From: Methanosarcinales archaeon | GTDB taxonomy: Archaea; Halobacteriota; Syntropharchaeia; Alkanophagales; Methanospirareceae | NCBI GenBank assembly: GCA_030611585.1 | Contig: JAUWPM010000003.1 | Coordinates: 1-51,236 of the forward strand | Direction: 5' to 3' | DNA: 51,236 nucleotides | In this document: positions 33,320 through 40,550 of the stretch, in pieces | Numbering within the stretch: the stretch's first letter is position 1 | How the letters are laid out: every line of letters starts with the position of its first letter | Translations under genes and position numbers: made by a program | Notes under the pieces: model-generated | The model's input: the letters and a program-made list of their open reading frames with translations, nothing else | Databases searched by the model: none | What the model was told of the DNA's origin: nothing

Positions 33320-34427
33320 GCTTTACAAAAAGCTTTCCTTTTTCTAAATAATAGTTCGAGATAGCATACATAGCATGAGCCCAAACGAGCGGACAAACGG
33401 ATTTTTGCAACTCGTTTTCAAATATCTGCTCAGGAATGTACGGGCTCTCTAGTCGGTTCAAAACCCATTCGTGGTATCTCCCTGCCTTTTCCTGTTCCCC
33501 TCTCATTGAGTAATAAATAGCCATCCAGAAATTTAGCAGAGGCCATGCACCCGCCCCCTTGCGTCTCAACTTGCCATCTTGCGTCCACCCGTCATAAAAA
33601 TCTTTCTCGTATCGACGAACACCACCATATTCTACTATCTTCTTTTCCATTGCGTTTACCGTATTCACCATTCGCTGCTCGTCTGATTTGCATACTTCAA
33701 ACGGATATACCAACCCAAGTAAGGAAGCATCAACAGTATAGTCACTTATCTTACCAAATGTCCTCAAGAAATACCCTCTTTTCGTATCATAACCTTTAAT
33801 AATCATCGCTTCCATTTCTTTTGCACATCTCAGCCATCTCTTATTTTCGCTCCGGTTTTTTATTTCTACCATCGCGTCTGCGCATCTAAGCCCTCTCACA
33901 CAAGCAGCCAGGGAATATAGATGATTATCTTCAAGGTCGGGAAACGTGCATCGCTCTTCCCAAAGGTCGTATGTTTGCACGGCAAAATGATCCCTATGCC
34001 AAAATTTACAGATTCCATCCGCAGCTTTCACTATTAATTCTTTGAACTCAATAGCATCCTCTATTCTTTGTTGATAGGAGTAGTGGTGCCAGACAGCCCA
34101 TAATAATGTTCCCGTTTGGTCTGGCTGGAATTGTACGCCAGCTTTCGCTCCGTTTGTATGATACCTCTGATAGAAAACACCATCCCGGTCAAACCCTTCA
34201 GCCCTTGCCAAACACCACTGGAAAAAACTAGTCTGGATTTTAATGTCCAGGATGTCAGCCGCTACACAGGCAAATGAGGCATCTCTCACCCAGACGTAGC
34301 GATAAGGCGAAACATCTTTAGGATAATATCTCTTATCTGTATTAGCAGCAACTATCGTGCCGTTTTCCACCGCAGCATCTTTAATTATTCTTTTCGTGCT
34401 TTCTATTAAGTCTTCTTTTTTGATCAT
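33303..34427 (-). CDS. GH15 glucoamylase-type glycoside hydrolase
   Basis: 374 residues, a catalytic (alpha/alpha)6 barrel without the N-terminal domain of longer bacterial forms. PYRYVWVRDASFA (RD-x-F block), QPDQTGTLLWAVWHHY, TYDLWEERCTF with the general acid Glu157/158, and SPYIPEQIFENE with the catalytic-base Glu are present. It removes glucose from non-reducing ends or acts on short oligosaccharides; the trehalase-like GH15 subgroup is an alternative. It overlaps the downstream debranching gene. Start codon ATG at 34427 lacks a clear SD. Confidence 0.87.
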   Translation of the reverse strand: MIKKEDLIESTKRIIKDAAVENGTIVAANTDKRYYPKDVSPYRYVWVRDASFACVAADILDIKIQTSFFQWCLARAEGFDRDGVFYQRYHTNGAKAGVQFQPDQTGTLLWAVWHHYSYQQRIEDAIEFKELIVKAADGICKFWHRDHFAVQTYDLWEERCTFPDLEDNHLYSLAACVRGLRCADAMVEIKNRSENKRWLRCAKEMEAMIIKGYDTKRGYFLRTFGKISDYTVDASLLGLVYPFEVCKSDEQRMVNTVNAMEKKIVEYGGVRRYEKDFYDGWTQDGKLRRKGAGAWPLLNFWMAIYYSMRGEQEKAGRYHEWVLNRLESPYIPEQIFENELQKSVCPLVWAHAMYAISNYYLEKGKLFVKHELKH

Positions 34428-34465
34428 TTTCGCTTGATGGGACTAAAACGTGAATTGAAAACATT

Positions 34466-34597
34466 TTAGAATAACCTCCTCTGTTCAGCAATGAGCGGGT
34501 TTTTTTCATCAGACCAAATATCCCTCAGATTTGGTGTATGCCCATAATAGTCATAATATTTCATAATATCATCTGCTGATCTAAAATGATTTTTCAC
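34466..34597 (-). CDS. Micro-ORF coupled to GH57 stop (43 aa)
   Basis: Not in the track. GTG at 34597 overlaps the TGA of the GH57 gene (GTGA), and 43 codons follow with credible soluble composition (MKYYDYYGHTPNLRDIW, IAEQRRLF). It fills most of the gap between the GH57 and GH15 genes. The last codons AGGAGG would double as the ribosome-binding site for the next gene. No family recognised. It could be a real small subunit or leader, or the remnant of a longer one. Confidence 0.45.
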   Translation of the reverse strand: MKNHFRSADDIMKYYDYYGHTPNLRDIWSDEKNPLIAEQRRLF

Positions 34598-35784
34598 CCA
34601 TTGTTGTTACCTTTATTTTCTTTAATATTAATCCTTTTCATTAACCTCTTAGCTTCTTTCGTATCCTCATACACTCTACGAACCCAAGAGTCTCCCCAGA
34701 AGAAGTTACAACTAGTTTCCGCTCTCAATATTCGCTCCTCTATGTTATCCTGCAAATCTTCTCCCAGCTTCCGAGATTTTTTCAACTCATGGAATCTTTT
34801 GCTGACACTCCAAATCTCTTCTAAACCTTTCTTTTGTGTCTCTGAGCCCTGCCATTGGCTGAAATCATATCCACTCGTGTTGGCTACGTTCCATGCACCA
34901 GTTTGAACATGGACACAGCTTTCCGGCGGATTTTCTTTTATATACTCGCTTATCGTAATGGGCTTTATGTCAGTCGTACCACTTCTCACTTTCTCCATGT
35001 AAGGAGCGAAGAAATACCCCCAGAAACCTGATTCCTCATGCATCTGCCTGAACCACCCGCCATTCTCGCCGTCAGACCATGTTGTAACAAGGCAATTTCC
35101 TTCGCATTTCTCTGTTTTATGCATGACCTCTTTCTCAAACCATTCGGGATTAAATCCACTCTCCTGGGCGTTACTGATGTCCCTGTCCCGGGGAATTACG
35201 ATTATCTCTGAGCCTTCATATGCCGCTATATGGGGTTTGTAGGTTATCTCCTCTCTCTTCAAATCACCTTTAAGTGGTTTGACGTGAACGCTGTCAACAA
35301 CCACGTAATCGAAACCTGTCTTCTGAAGCACAGGAATCATCTCCATAGAAAAGCCCATCTCCGGGGGCCAGAAGCCTTTCGCATGAAATCCGAGTTTTTT
35401 CGCTTGCTGCTTCCATCTTTTTATCTGTGGCTCCCAATCTTCCATAGGAATCAAAGGGAAAAGAGGATGATAGTAGCCCATTCCAAGGAATTCTATTCCT
35501 TTCACCCCTGGATATTCAAACAACATCCTTCTCAGGTCAATCGTCTTGGAAAACGCTTTTACGAGGTTTTCATTCATAAGCTGATCCAGTAATATCCCGG
35601 AAAATCCGAGATGCACCTTTGCAATACCCTCATACCGTTTCACATACCTCAACGGACGTTCATAGCATAACATGATCTGCTTCGCTTCCCATTCGTTTTC
35701 CCTGAGCAGTGATTCAATATTCCCTGGAGGCTGGTGCATGTGCAAGCCTAAGGCATGATATATATTTGCGTGCATAATCATCAT
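34594..35784 (-). CDS. Short GH57 glycoside hydrolase
   Basis: 396 residues, the compact GH57 form. HMHQPP (about 15-20) is the first motif, FWPPEMGFS carries the probable nucleophile Glu142, and TTWSDGENGGW the acid/base Asp238. The family acts on alpha-1,4-glucans (alpha-amylase, amylopullulanase, 4-alpha-glucanotransferase). The track start includes MMI before MHANIYHALGLH; the ATG at codon 4 is equally likely. First gene of the operon GH57 - micro-ORF - GH15 - debranching enzyme - phosphatase fragment, a complete set for mobilising a glycogen-like store. Confidence 0.88.
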   Translation of the reverse strand: MMIMHANIYHALGLHMHQPPGNIESLLRENEWEAKQIMLCYERPLRYVKRYEGIAKVHLGFSGILLDQLMNENLVKAFSKTIDLRRMLFEYPGVKGIEFLGMGYYHPLFPLIPMEDWEPQIKRWKQQAKKLGFHAKGFWPPEMGFSMEMIPVLQKTGFDYVVVDSVHVKPLKGDLKREEITYKPHIAAYEGSEIIVIPRDRDISNAQESGFNPEWFEKEVMHKTEKCEGNCLVTTWSDGENGGWFRQMHEESGFWGYFFAPYMEKVRSGTTDIKPITISEYIKENPPESCVHVQTGAWNVANTSGYDFSQWQGSETQKKGLEEIWSVSKRFHELKKSRKLGEDLQDNIEERILRAETSCNFFWGDSWVRRVYEDTKEAKRLMKRINIKENKGNNNG

Positions 35785-36279
35785 ATGTACAATAGAATCG
35801 AATTAAGTTTTTTTTGCTGCGGACTCATACCCAGGAGCAGTAGCCATGACTGCCCCATTTTATCATCCATTATCGCCATTTCTCATCGTCACCTCGCTTT
35901 TATAACCTAAGAATAGTTGTACGTGCTGCAATAAAAGCTTTTCGGTTTTATTTCGTTTGGAATCGAAACTCATAAATTTTTAGGATGTGTTTTCACAATT
36001 CGTGCTAGATATGGCTATAAAGTGCTGAAGTGGTGAGAAGAAGAATTGCTTTTTATATCTGTGCACGAAATATTATCTGTCGCTGGGTAATGGTTGGACA
36101 GCCTCTTGACAAAGGAAAATGCTGCTGGAAGCAAAAGATGCCGAAGAGTTGGCGAGAAGGGGTGCGAGGGTGTGGTAATGAGATGAGGATAAAAAAAATT
36201 GGAGCTATCCCTCCTTTTTTACCATTGAAAATAGATTTCTTTTAATCTGTCAAACAAAGGCTTACCCTCAATTCCGCCT
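35785..36279. other. About 495-base gap without a supported gene
   Basis: AT-rich. The first 40 bases serve as the GH57 promoter region. The 71-aa frame at 36030-36245 is unconvincing (basic, no motif). A short window reading MLLEAKDAEELARRGARVW (36117-36176) looks like a piece of a longer protein in a different frame, so the stretch may hold gene debris belonging with the helicase remnant that follows. Confidence 0.4.
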
Positions 36280-36690
36280 TCAAACTTTCAATATCTGACT
36301 TCGTTTGATCTGCTCGGTTTTATCCAGAATACGCTCGTCTTCGCCTATCGTTCTGTGAATCTCATTTATCCTGCTTTGGATTCGTTCTTTCAAATGCAAA
36401 TGCTTTTCAAGTTTCTTCTATAGTAAGAAATTATGAACATAGACGGTATCGGCTAAAGCGCCTATTCTGTCCAATCGTCCAATTCGCTGGATCAATCGCA
36501 CGGGATTCCAGTGCAGATCGTAATTGATAACGATAAAAGCATCTTGAAGATTTCCAACAGTTCTTCTAAAGGCAAAAATACTACTTTCAAGCCTTTTAAA
36601 GACTGAAACTTTCATCAAGCCCGCAAATTTTTGCCTATCTGTGCTAACTCATTGTACGGCTTTTTGCTCTTAAAGTCATCATTAATTTAT
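36280..36690 (-). pseudogene. SNF2/RapA-type helicase C-terminal remnant
   Basis: Three pieces of one protein can be read in order. (1) [18 protein letters not shown], ending in a stop near 36620. (2) After a frameshift, [17 protein letters not shown] joined directly to [20 protein letters not shown], then [10 protein letters not shown], which is helicase motif V-VI; the normal spacing between these blocks is much larger, so an internal deletion is inferred. (3) After an in-frame TAG, KKLEKHLHLKERIQSRINEI, then GEDERILDKTE, ending at TGA 36280-36282. Frameshift, nonsense codon and deletion together make this a pseudogene. Such helicases occur in defence islands, for example DISARM-like systems. 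Confidence 0.75.
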
Positions 36691-36695
36691 CCCCC

Positions 36696-36727
36696 TGACG
36701 ATAATCTGACGATAATCTGACGATTCG
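36696..36727. repeat. Tandem 11-base repeat TGACGATAATC
   Basis: Two exact copies (36696-36706, 36707-36717) and a third partial TGACGATTCG, located at the 3' end of the Fic gene. It may mark the junction of the deletion that removed the helicase gene. Confidence 0.7.
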
Positions 36728-36732
36728 TTACT

Positions 36733-37770
36733 TTACGAGAGTTCATAATATATCGCCCGCCCCTTACCTATCCTTTTCACCAATGTATTTTCCAACAGTG
36801 GTTTGAGATCGCGGTTTGCCGTGTCTCTACTAATATCGAACATTTTCTGTATCTCGCCGATAGTAATTCTTGGATTGGTCTGAAGATACTTGAGAATCTT
36901 CATCTGCCTATCGTTCAGGTATATTTGTCCTCTTTGCTCTTTGATACGGCGATCTACACTCAGGTCTAAGATAGCTTGTTTAACCCGTCCCATACTTACT
37001 GCAACGCCTTCGGTAAAGTACTCCAGCCATTGTGTGATATTTATTGTTTGCGGGTCAACGGTTTGCAGCGCTGCGTAGTATCTGCCGCGGTCTTCATTAT
37101 AATAATCGTCCAACGCGAAGAAGCGTTTCGTGTCAAAACCTCTAAGGTATAGAATCAAGGTTGCCAGTGCCCGTGCAGTTCTCCCGTTACCATCTACAAA
37201 GGGATGTATCCGAACGAATTCGTAGTGCGCAATCCCGCTTGCTAAAGCGGGATATGATTCTTTTGCTTCTTTACCGTTTAGCCATGCAAAAAAGCCATTC
37301 ATTAATGAAGGAACTTGCGATGCGTCTGGAGGTTGAAAGGTAACCCTTCCCAGACCGTTAACCACAGCAACCTGCACGGTTCGATAGTGCCCGGCTTCAG
37401 AATCCGGAAGAATCCCGTGGGTATTGAGCCGGTGTATTTCGAGGATTATTTCCTCAGTAATCTTATCAACACCTTTTTCTCCTAAGTTATCTATGTATTC
37501 CAGAACCTTCACGTAGCCGAGGACTTCTTTTTTGTCTTTCTCCCATGCCGCTATATCTTCGCCCTTAAGCAGTCTATTAACCTCGTCCATTGTGAGCTTA
37601 TTTCCTTCGATACTCGTGGAATGGTGAGCCATCTTGAGAATTGCTTCTTTTCTCAATTTTACTTCCCACTTAGGGAGAAGCGGCGCGTTAAGTATGACCT
37701 CACGAGAAGCGGAGATCTCTGCTATGTGATTGATGATTCTGTTCGTAATGGTAAAATTTGGACGGTACAT
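36733..37770 (-). CDS. Fic-domain AMP-transferase with autoinhibitory helix and winged helix
   Basis: 345 residues. The N-terminal region has the inhibitory motif STSIEGN (51-57; S-x3-E-G), which blocks the active site in class II Fic proteins. The Fic core has HPFVDGNGRTAR (189-200), the complete HPFx[D/E]GNGRxxR catalytic loop. The C-terminal 70 residues (LKYLQTNPRITIGEIQKMFDISRDTANRDLKPLLE) form a winged helix, common in this Fic subgroup and probably for DNA binding. All catalytic residues are intact, unlike its decayed neighbours. Preceded by a frameshifted small ORF that ends 1 base before its ATG. Confidence 0.93.
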   Translation of the reverse strand: MYRPNFTITNRIINHIAEISASREVILNAPLLPKWEVKLRKEAILKMAHHSTSIEGNKLTMDEVNRLLKGEDIAAWEKDKKEVLGYVKVLEYIDNLGEKGVDKITEEIILEIHRLNTHGILPDSEAGHYRTVQVAVVNGLGRVTFQPPDASQVPSLMNGFFAWLNGKEAKESYPALASGIAHYEFVRIHPFVDGNGRTARALATLILYLRGFDTKRFFALDDYYNEDRGRYYAALQTVDPQTINITQWLEYFTEGVAVSMGRVKQAILDLSVDRRIKEQRGQIYLNDRQMKILKYLQTNPRITIGEIQKMFDISRDTANRDLKPLLENTLVKRIGKGRAIYYELS

Positions 37771-37771
37771 G

Positions 37772-37949
37772 TTAGATACTCCTTGCTTTTTCTAAACTAT
37801 CCATAAAGCGACTATACTCAAATAACATTGTGTTTTTTCCCTTTCCCCGAGCCTTCTATCTCAATAGCTAAAAGACACTCTGGATTATTGTAAACTACAC
37901 CAAATCTCAACCAATCTTCATTTTTCCCATTTCTCAGTCCATTATACAT
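37772..37949 (-). pseudogene. Frameshifted small ORF upstream of fic
   Basis: From ATG 37949 the frame reads MYNGLRNGKNEDWLRFGVVY, then LAIEIEGSGKGKK, and stops at TGA 37818. In the next frame, after the GGGGAAAGGGAAAAAA tract, the sequence continues as NTMLFEYSRFMDSLEKARSI and ends 1 base before the fic ATG. A one-base change in the homopolymer would restore about 59 residues. It could be a small fic partner (antitoxin) or the tail of a decayed gene. Too short for the ORF track. Confidence 0.45.
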
Positions 37950-38023
37950 TATACATTATGCCTCTCGTCCAGTCCTCATCCTCTTTTTCATCTCACACCA
38001 CTACCCAAATCAACGACTAAAAA

Positions 38024-38773
38024 CTACGACACTTGAGGCGAAACGGAACGTTTCCGATTGATAATGCTCGCCGCGATTATACCTACCTCATAGAAGATCA
38101 CCAGCGGAAACCCGACAACGATCTGGCTCACGACGTCCGGCGGTGTAACGATCGCCGCGAGGGCGAACATTATCACGATTATGTATCGCCGGTACTCCTT
38201 CAGAGCGCTTATTTGGACGATTCCCGATTGAACGGCAAGAACGATAAAGATAGGAACTTCAAACGCAACCCCCAGTATGAGCGTTAGTATTATGACGAAC
38301 GATATAAATTCGTATATGGAGTACGTGGCGGAAACTCCCACTTCTAATGACATACTGTAGAGATATTTCAGGACAAAAGGCAGCATGAGGAAGTAAGAGT
38401 AGCACATACCGAGGACGAATAGAGAAACCGCGGAACCCAGCAATAGAATGAGGTGTGATTTCTTCAGGGGATTCGTTATTCCAAACCGTACCTTCAAGGT
38501 CTTATACACATAATGGCATACAAGCGGGAGCGCAAGTATTACGCCTATGACCATAGCTAACTTTACTTTTAGCATGATCACCTCCACAGGCGAGAGATAG
38601 ATGAGCGTTGCACCTTCGGGGAGAAGGTCCTGTTTTATCCTAGATAACACGGGATCTAAAAGTTGAAATGAAACCAAAAAACCAGCAAGTATAATCACGA
38701 TAATGGGTATGAGCTTTTTCTTTAGCGCCTCCGTTATATATCCCAACTCCTCGAAAATAGCCGCCATCTTCAA
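38024..38773 (-). CDS. tatC: TatC-family protein 1 (lacks N-terminal receptor motifs)
   Basis: 249 residues, six hydrophobic helices, TatC family. It keeps GVAFEVPIF with Glu172 (E. coli Glu170 position), YSYFLMLPFVLKYL and TPPDVVSQ with Asp213 (E. coli Asp211 position). It lacks the N-terminal HLxELRxR (only ELGYITEALKKK) and the first-cytoplasmic-loop F-x2-PxLYxxER motif (KTLKVRFGITNPLKK), both of which bind the twin-arginine signal. The start codon is only 18 bases from that of the divergent tatC, so the transcripts or starts must overlap; the ATG at 38767 is an alternative. Confidence 0.9.
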   Translation of the reverse strand: MKMAAIFEELGYITEALKKKLIPIIVIILAGFLVSFQLLDPVLSRIKQDLLPEGATLIYLSPVEVIMLKVKLAMVIGVILALPLVCHYVYKTLKVRFGITNPLKKSHLILLLGSAVSLFVLGMCYSYFLMLPFVLKYLYSMSLEVGVSATYSIYEFISFVIILTLILGVAFEVPIFIVLAVQSGIVQISALKEYRRYIIVIMFALAAIVTPPDVVSQIVVGFPLVIFYEVGIIAASIINRKRSVSPQVS

Positions 38774-38791
38774 TTACCACTAAAATTATTT

Positions 38792-39610
38792 ATGAATATA
38801 GAGGAGATAAAAGCTAAAGTTGAAACTGAAGTGAACGAGAAAGCAAACGAGAAAATGCCGAGAACGGACGATGCAGCCCTGAGCGTAGATGGCCCGATAA
38901 GGGATGAAGAGATTCCGATATTAGAGCATCTTGTTGAACTCCGGAAGAGGGCTATCGTTGTCTTAATCCCGTTCGGTATTGCCGCGCTGGCAATGTTCCC
39001 TTTTTCAAACATTTTCCTTCGCTACTTATTATTCCATAATCTCTTCCCTGAAGAAATGGCTATGTTTGTTTATAATCCGCTGGAATGGATGAGTGTGAGG
39101 CTTTTATTCTGCTTCGTATTCGCTCTTTCTGTTACGATACCATTAATAATATATGAGACTTTCGCTTTCATACGACCCGGGTTGTACCCCTCAGAGCGCA
39201 AATTTTTCCTGATGGTTGTCATACCTTCGATCTGCTGCTATGGCGTCGGTACGGTCTTCGCCTATTACTTCGTCCTTCCTATGATCTTCCGTTATCTCAT
39301 CGGCTATTCCGGAGAGGTAGCACAGGTTGCACTTTCTGCAAAACGGATCTTTTCTATCATCCTTTACACCGGTGTTGGATTCGGGCTGATTTTTCAAATC
39401 CCCTTCGTAATGACCTTAGCGGTGAAGCTGAAAATAGTCACGCATTCGTGGCTCAGGGATAAGAGAGTGATAATCTACGGGCTGATAATAGGCATTGCTT
39501 TCTTCGTCATCGCGGACCCCACGGGCATTTCAATGATCATGGCGTTGATGGCAATAGCACTATTCGAACTTGGACTGTTGCTAACGCGATATATCGGGCG
39601 TAAACGATAA
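38792..39610 (+). CDS. tatC: TatC-family protein 2 (lacks C-terminal motifs)
   Basis: 272 residues, TatC family, with a charged N-terminal extension of about 40 residues. It has the signal-peptide receptor motifs EHLVELRKR (45-53; Glu49) and FIRPGLYPSER (126-136; Glu136), equivalent to E. coli Glu15 and Glu103. In helix 4 the conserved FExP is FQIP (Gln202), and the usual TPPDxxSQ is ADPTGISM. This is the mirror image of the losses in the divergent TatC at 38024. The two probably form one working receptor-channel unit. Upstream of tatA in the same direction. Start could lie further in, for example ATG 38855. Confidence 0.9.
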   Translation: MNIEEIKAKVETEVNEKANEKMPRTDDAALSVDGPIRDEEIPILEHLVELRKRAIVVLIPFGIAALAMFPFSNIFLRYLLFHNLFPEEMAMFVYNPLEWMSVRLLFCFVFALSVTIPLIIYETFAFIRPGLYPSERKFFLMVVIPSICCYGVGTVFAYYFVLPMIFRYLIGYSGEVAQVALSAKRIFSIILYTGVGFGLIFQIPFVMTLAVKLKIVTHSWLRDKRVIIYGLIIGIAFFVIADPTGISMIMALMAIALFELGLLLTRYIGRKR

Positions 39611-39611
39611 T

Positions 39612-39622
39612 CTTTATATATA
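39612..39622 (+). promoter_or_regulatory. TATA box of tatA
   Basis: CTTTATATATA, 35-45 bases before the tatA ATG and right after the tatC stop. GGAGAAGAAAGAG then provides the ribosome-binding site. tatA can therefore be expressed independently and in excess over tatC. Confidence 0.6.
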
Positions 39623-39656
39623 CCCGCGCTTATTTTATAGATAGGAGAAGAAAGAG

Positions 39657-40022
39657 ATGTTTTTTGGAATGATGTTTTTTGGAATGCCCGGCGGAGGCGA
39701 ATTGATAGTAATAGGGATATTGATAATAGTCCTGTTATTCGGCGCAGCGAAGGTGCCACAGCTTGCAAGGTCATTTGGGCAGGCAATGGGGGAGTTCAAA
39801 AAGGCGAAACGCGAATCGGAACTGAACCTCAAAAATCTTGAGGATTCCATAACGGGCGACGAGAAAGGAGCGATACCGAAGACGACGGCAAGCGTGGAGA
39901 CGAAGACCGAAAACGTCAACATAAAAGAAGTAGCCGCGTATATGGGCATAGATACCGCGGGGAAGACCGAAGAGGAGTTAAAAGCGGAAGTGCAGGCAAA
40001 GATGAAATCCTCTACTAAGTAG
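39657..40022 (+). CDS. tatA: TatA-type twin-arginine translocase subunit
   Basis: 121 residues. The transmembrane helix (ELIVIGILIIVLLFGAAKVPQLA, about 15-38) is followed by the hinge FG and amphipathic helix ARSFGQAMGEFKKAKRESE. This is the family signature, with FG-x2-K-x-P-x-L. The C-terminal tail is polar, Lys/Glu-rich and ends in a second predicted helix (NIKEVAAYMGIDTAGKTEEEL) of unknown role. It polymerises to form the conduit for folded proteins recruited by TatC. Confidence 0.92.
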   Translation: MFFGMMFFGMPGGGELIVIGILIIVLLFGAAKVPQLARSFGQAMGEFKKAKRESELNLKNLEDSITGDEKGAIPKTTASVETKTENVNIKEVAAYMGIDTAGKTEEELKAEVQAKMKSSTK

Positions 40023-40061
40023 GAAAAGGAATTGATTGATCAAATTCCCTGGATTTATCTA

Positions 40062-40323
40062 TTACCGCCGAGAGCGCAGAGACAACAGGGTTTTTAGACG
40101 GTTTTAATCATTGGTACGTGTTTATAACCACAAGATTACACGGATTTTCACACAACTTTTTTACCTTCGGTAAAAACCGTGACTAAAAACATTCTCCTTT
40201 TTTCTTTTAGCACTGTGGGGCTCTGCCCCACGACCCCGAAAACCCTGTAAGGGTTTAGTTTTCTTTTTGTGAAAAAGAAAAAGTGTTGTGATGCTTCTGC
40301 GTGCTCCGCGTACTCTGCGGTAA
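40062..40323. repeat. MITE-like hairpin element, copy 2, with imperfect terminal inverted repeats
   Basis: The left end TTACCGCCGAGAGCGCAGAG and the reverse complement of the right end (TTACCGCAGAGTACGCGGAG) match at 16 of 20 positions. Inside are a CCACAAGATTACAC dispersed repeat (40129-40142) and four perfect stems with three-base loops: TTTTTACC-TTC-GGTAAAAA, GTGGGGC-TCT-GCCCCAC, AACCCT-GTA-AGGGTT and CTTTTT-GTG-AAAAAG. The middle two, in the same order, occur in the element at 1525-1711. It fills most of the 528-base gap before the beta-RFAP synthase gene; no ORF inside. The last 110 bases hold the promoter. Confidence 0.6.
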
Positions 40324-40436
40324 AACTGTGGTAACTATCTGAAAATTTAGTGATTCCGCCGGGAAATTAGACCGTGCCACGGTATTCAGTGAATCAGCCG
40401 CTTATTTCACGATACTTTTAAAAATATTCCAAAAGG

Positions 40437-40446
40437 TTTATATATG
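40437..40446 (+). promoter_or_regulatory. TATA box of beta-RFAP synthase operon
   Basis: TTTATATATG preceded by purine-rich CCAAAAGG (BRE-like). The inferred transcript starts near 40470, giving a leader of about 80 bases, longer than most in this window. Confidence 0.6.
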
Positions 40447-40550
40447 TGCAAAGAGCACCCTTTTAGAGGATGGGAAATAGCGGGTTAAGTAAGAGAAGAG
40501 AAAGAATCGTATGTGTGAGTCAAGGTTAAAGATAAGGAGATAATGAAAGA

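Noticed and set aside
35785-36029. Possible tRNA or C/D box RNA in AT-rich gap
   Set aside because: No T-loop GTTCRANNC with matching acceptor stem and no C/D box pair could be found.
36030-36245. 71-aa plus-strand ORF
   Set aside because: No motif, unusual Cys/Arg/Trp-rich composition, and located in a region of gene debris.
36418-36618. 66-aa ORF taken as a complete small protein
   Set aside because: It is an internal piece of an SNF2 helicase with homology continuing beyond both ends, so it is a pseudogene fragment.
36693-36730. TGACGATAATC repeats as a CRISPR array
   Set aside because: Units are 11 bases with no spacers, unlike CRISPR repeats.
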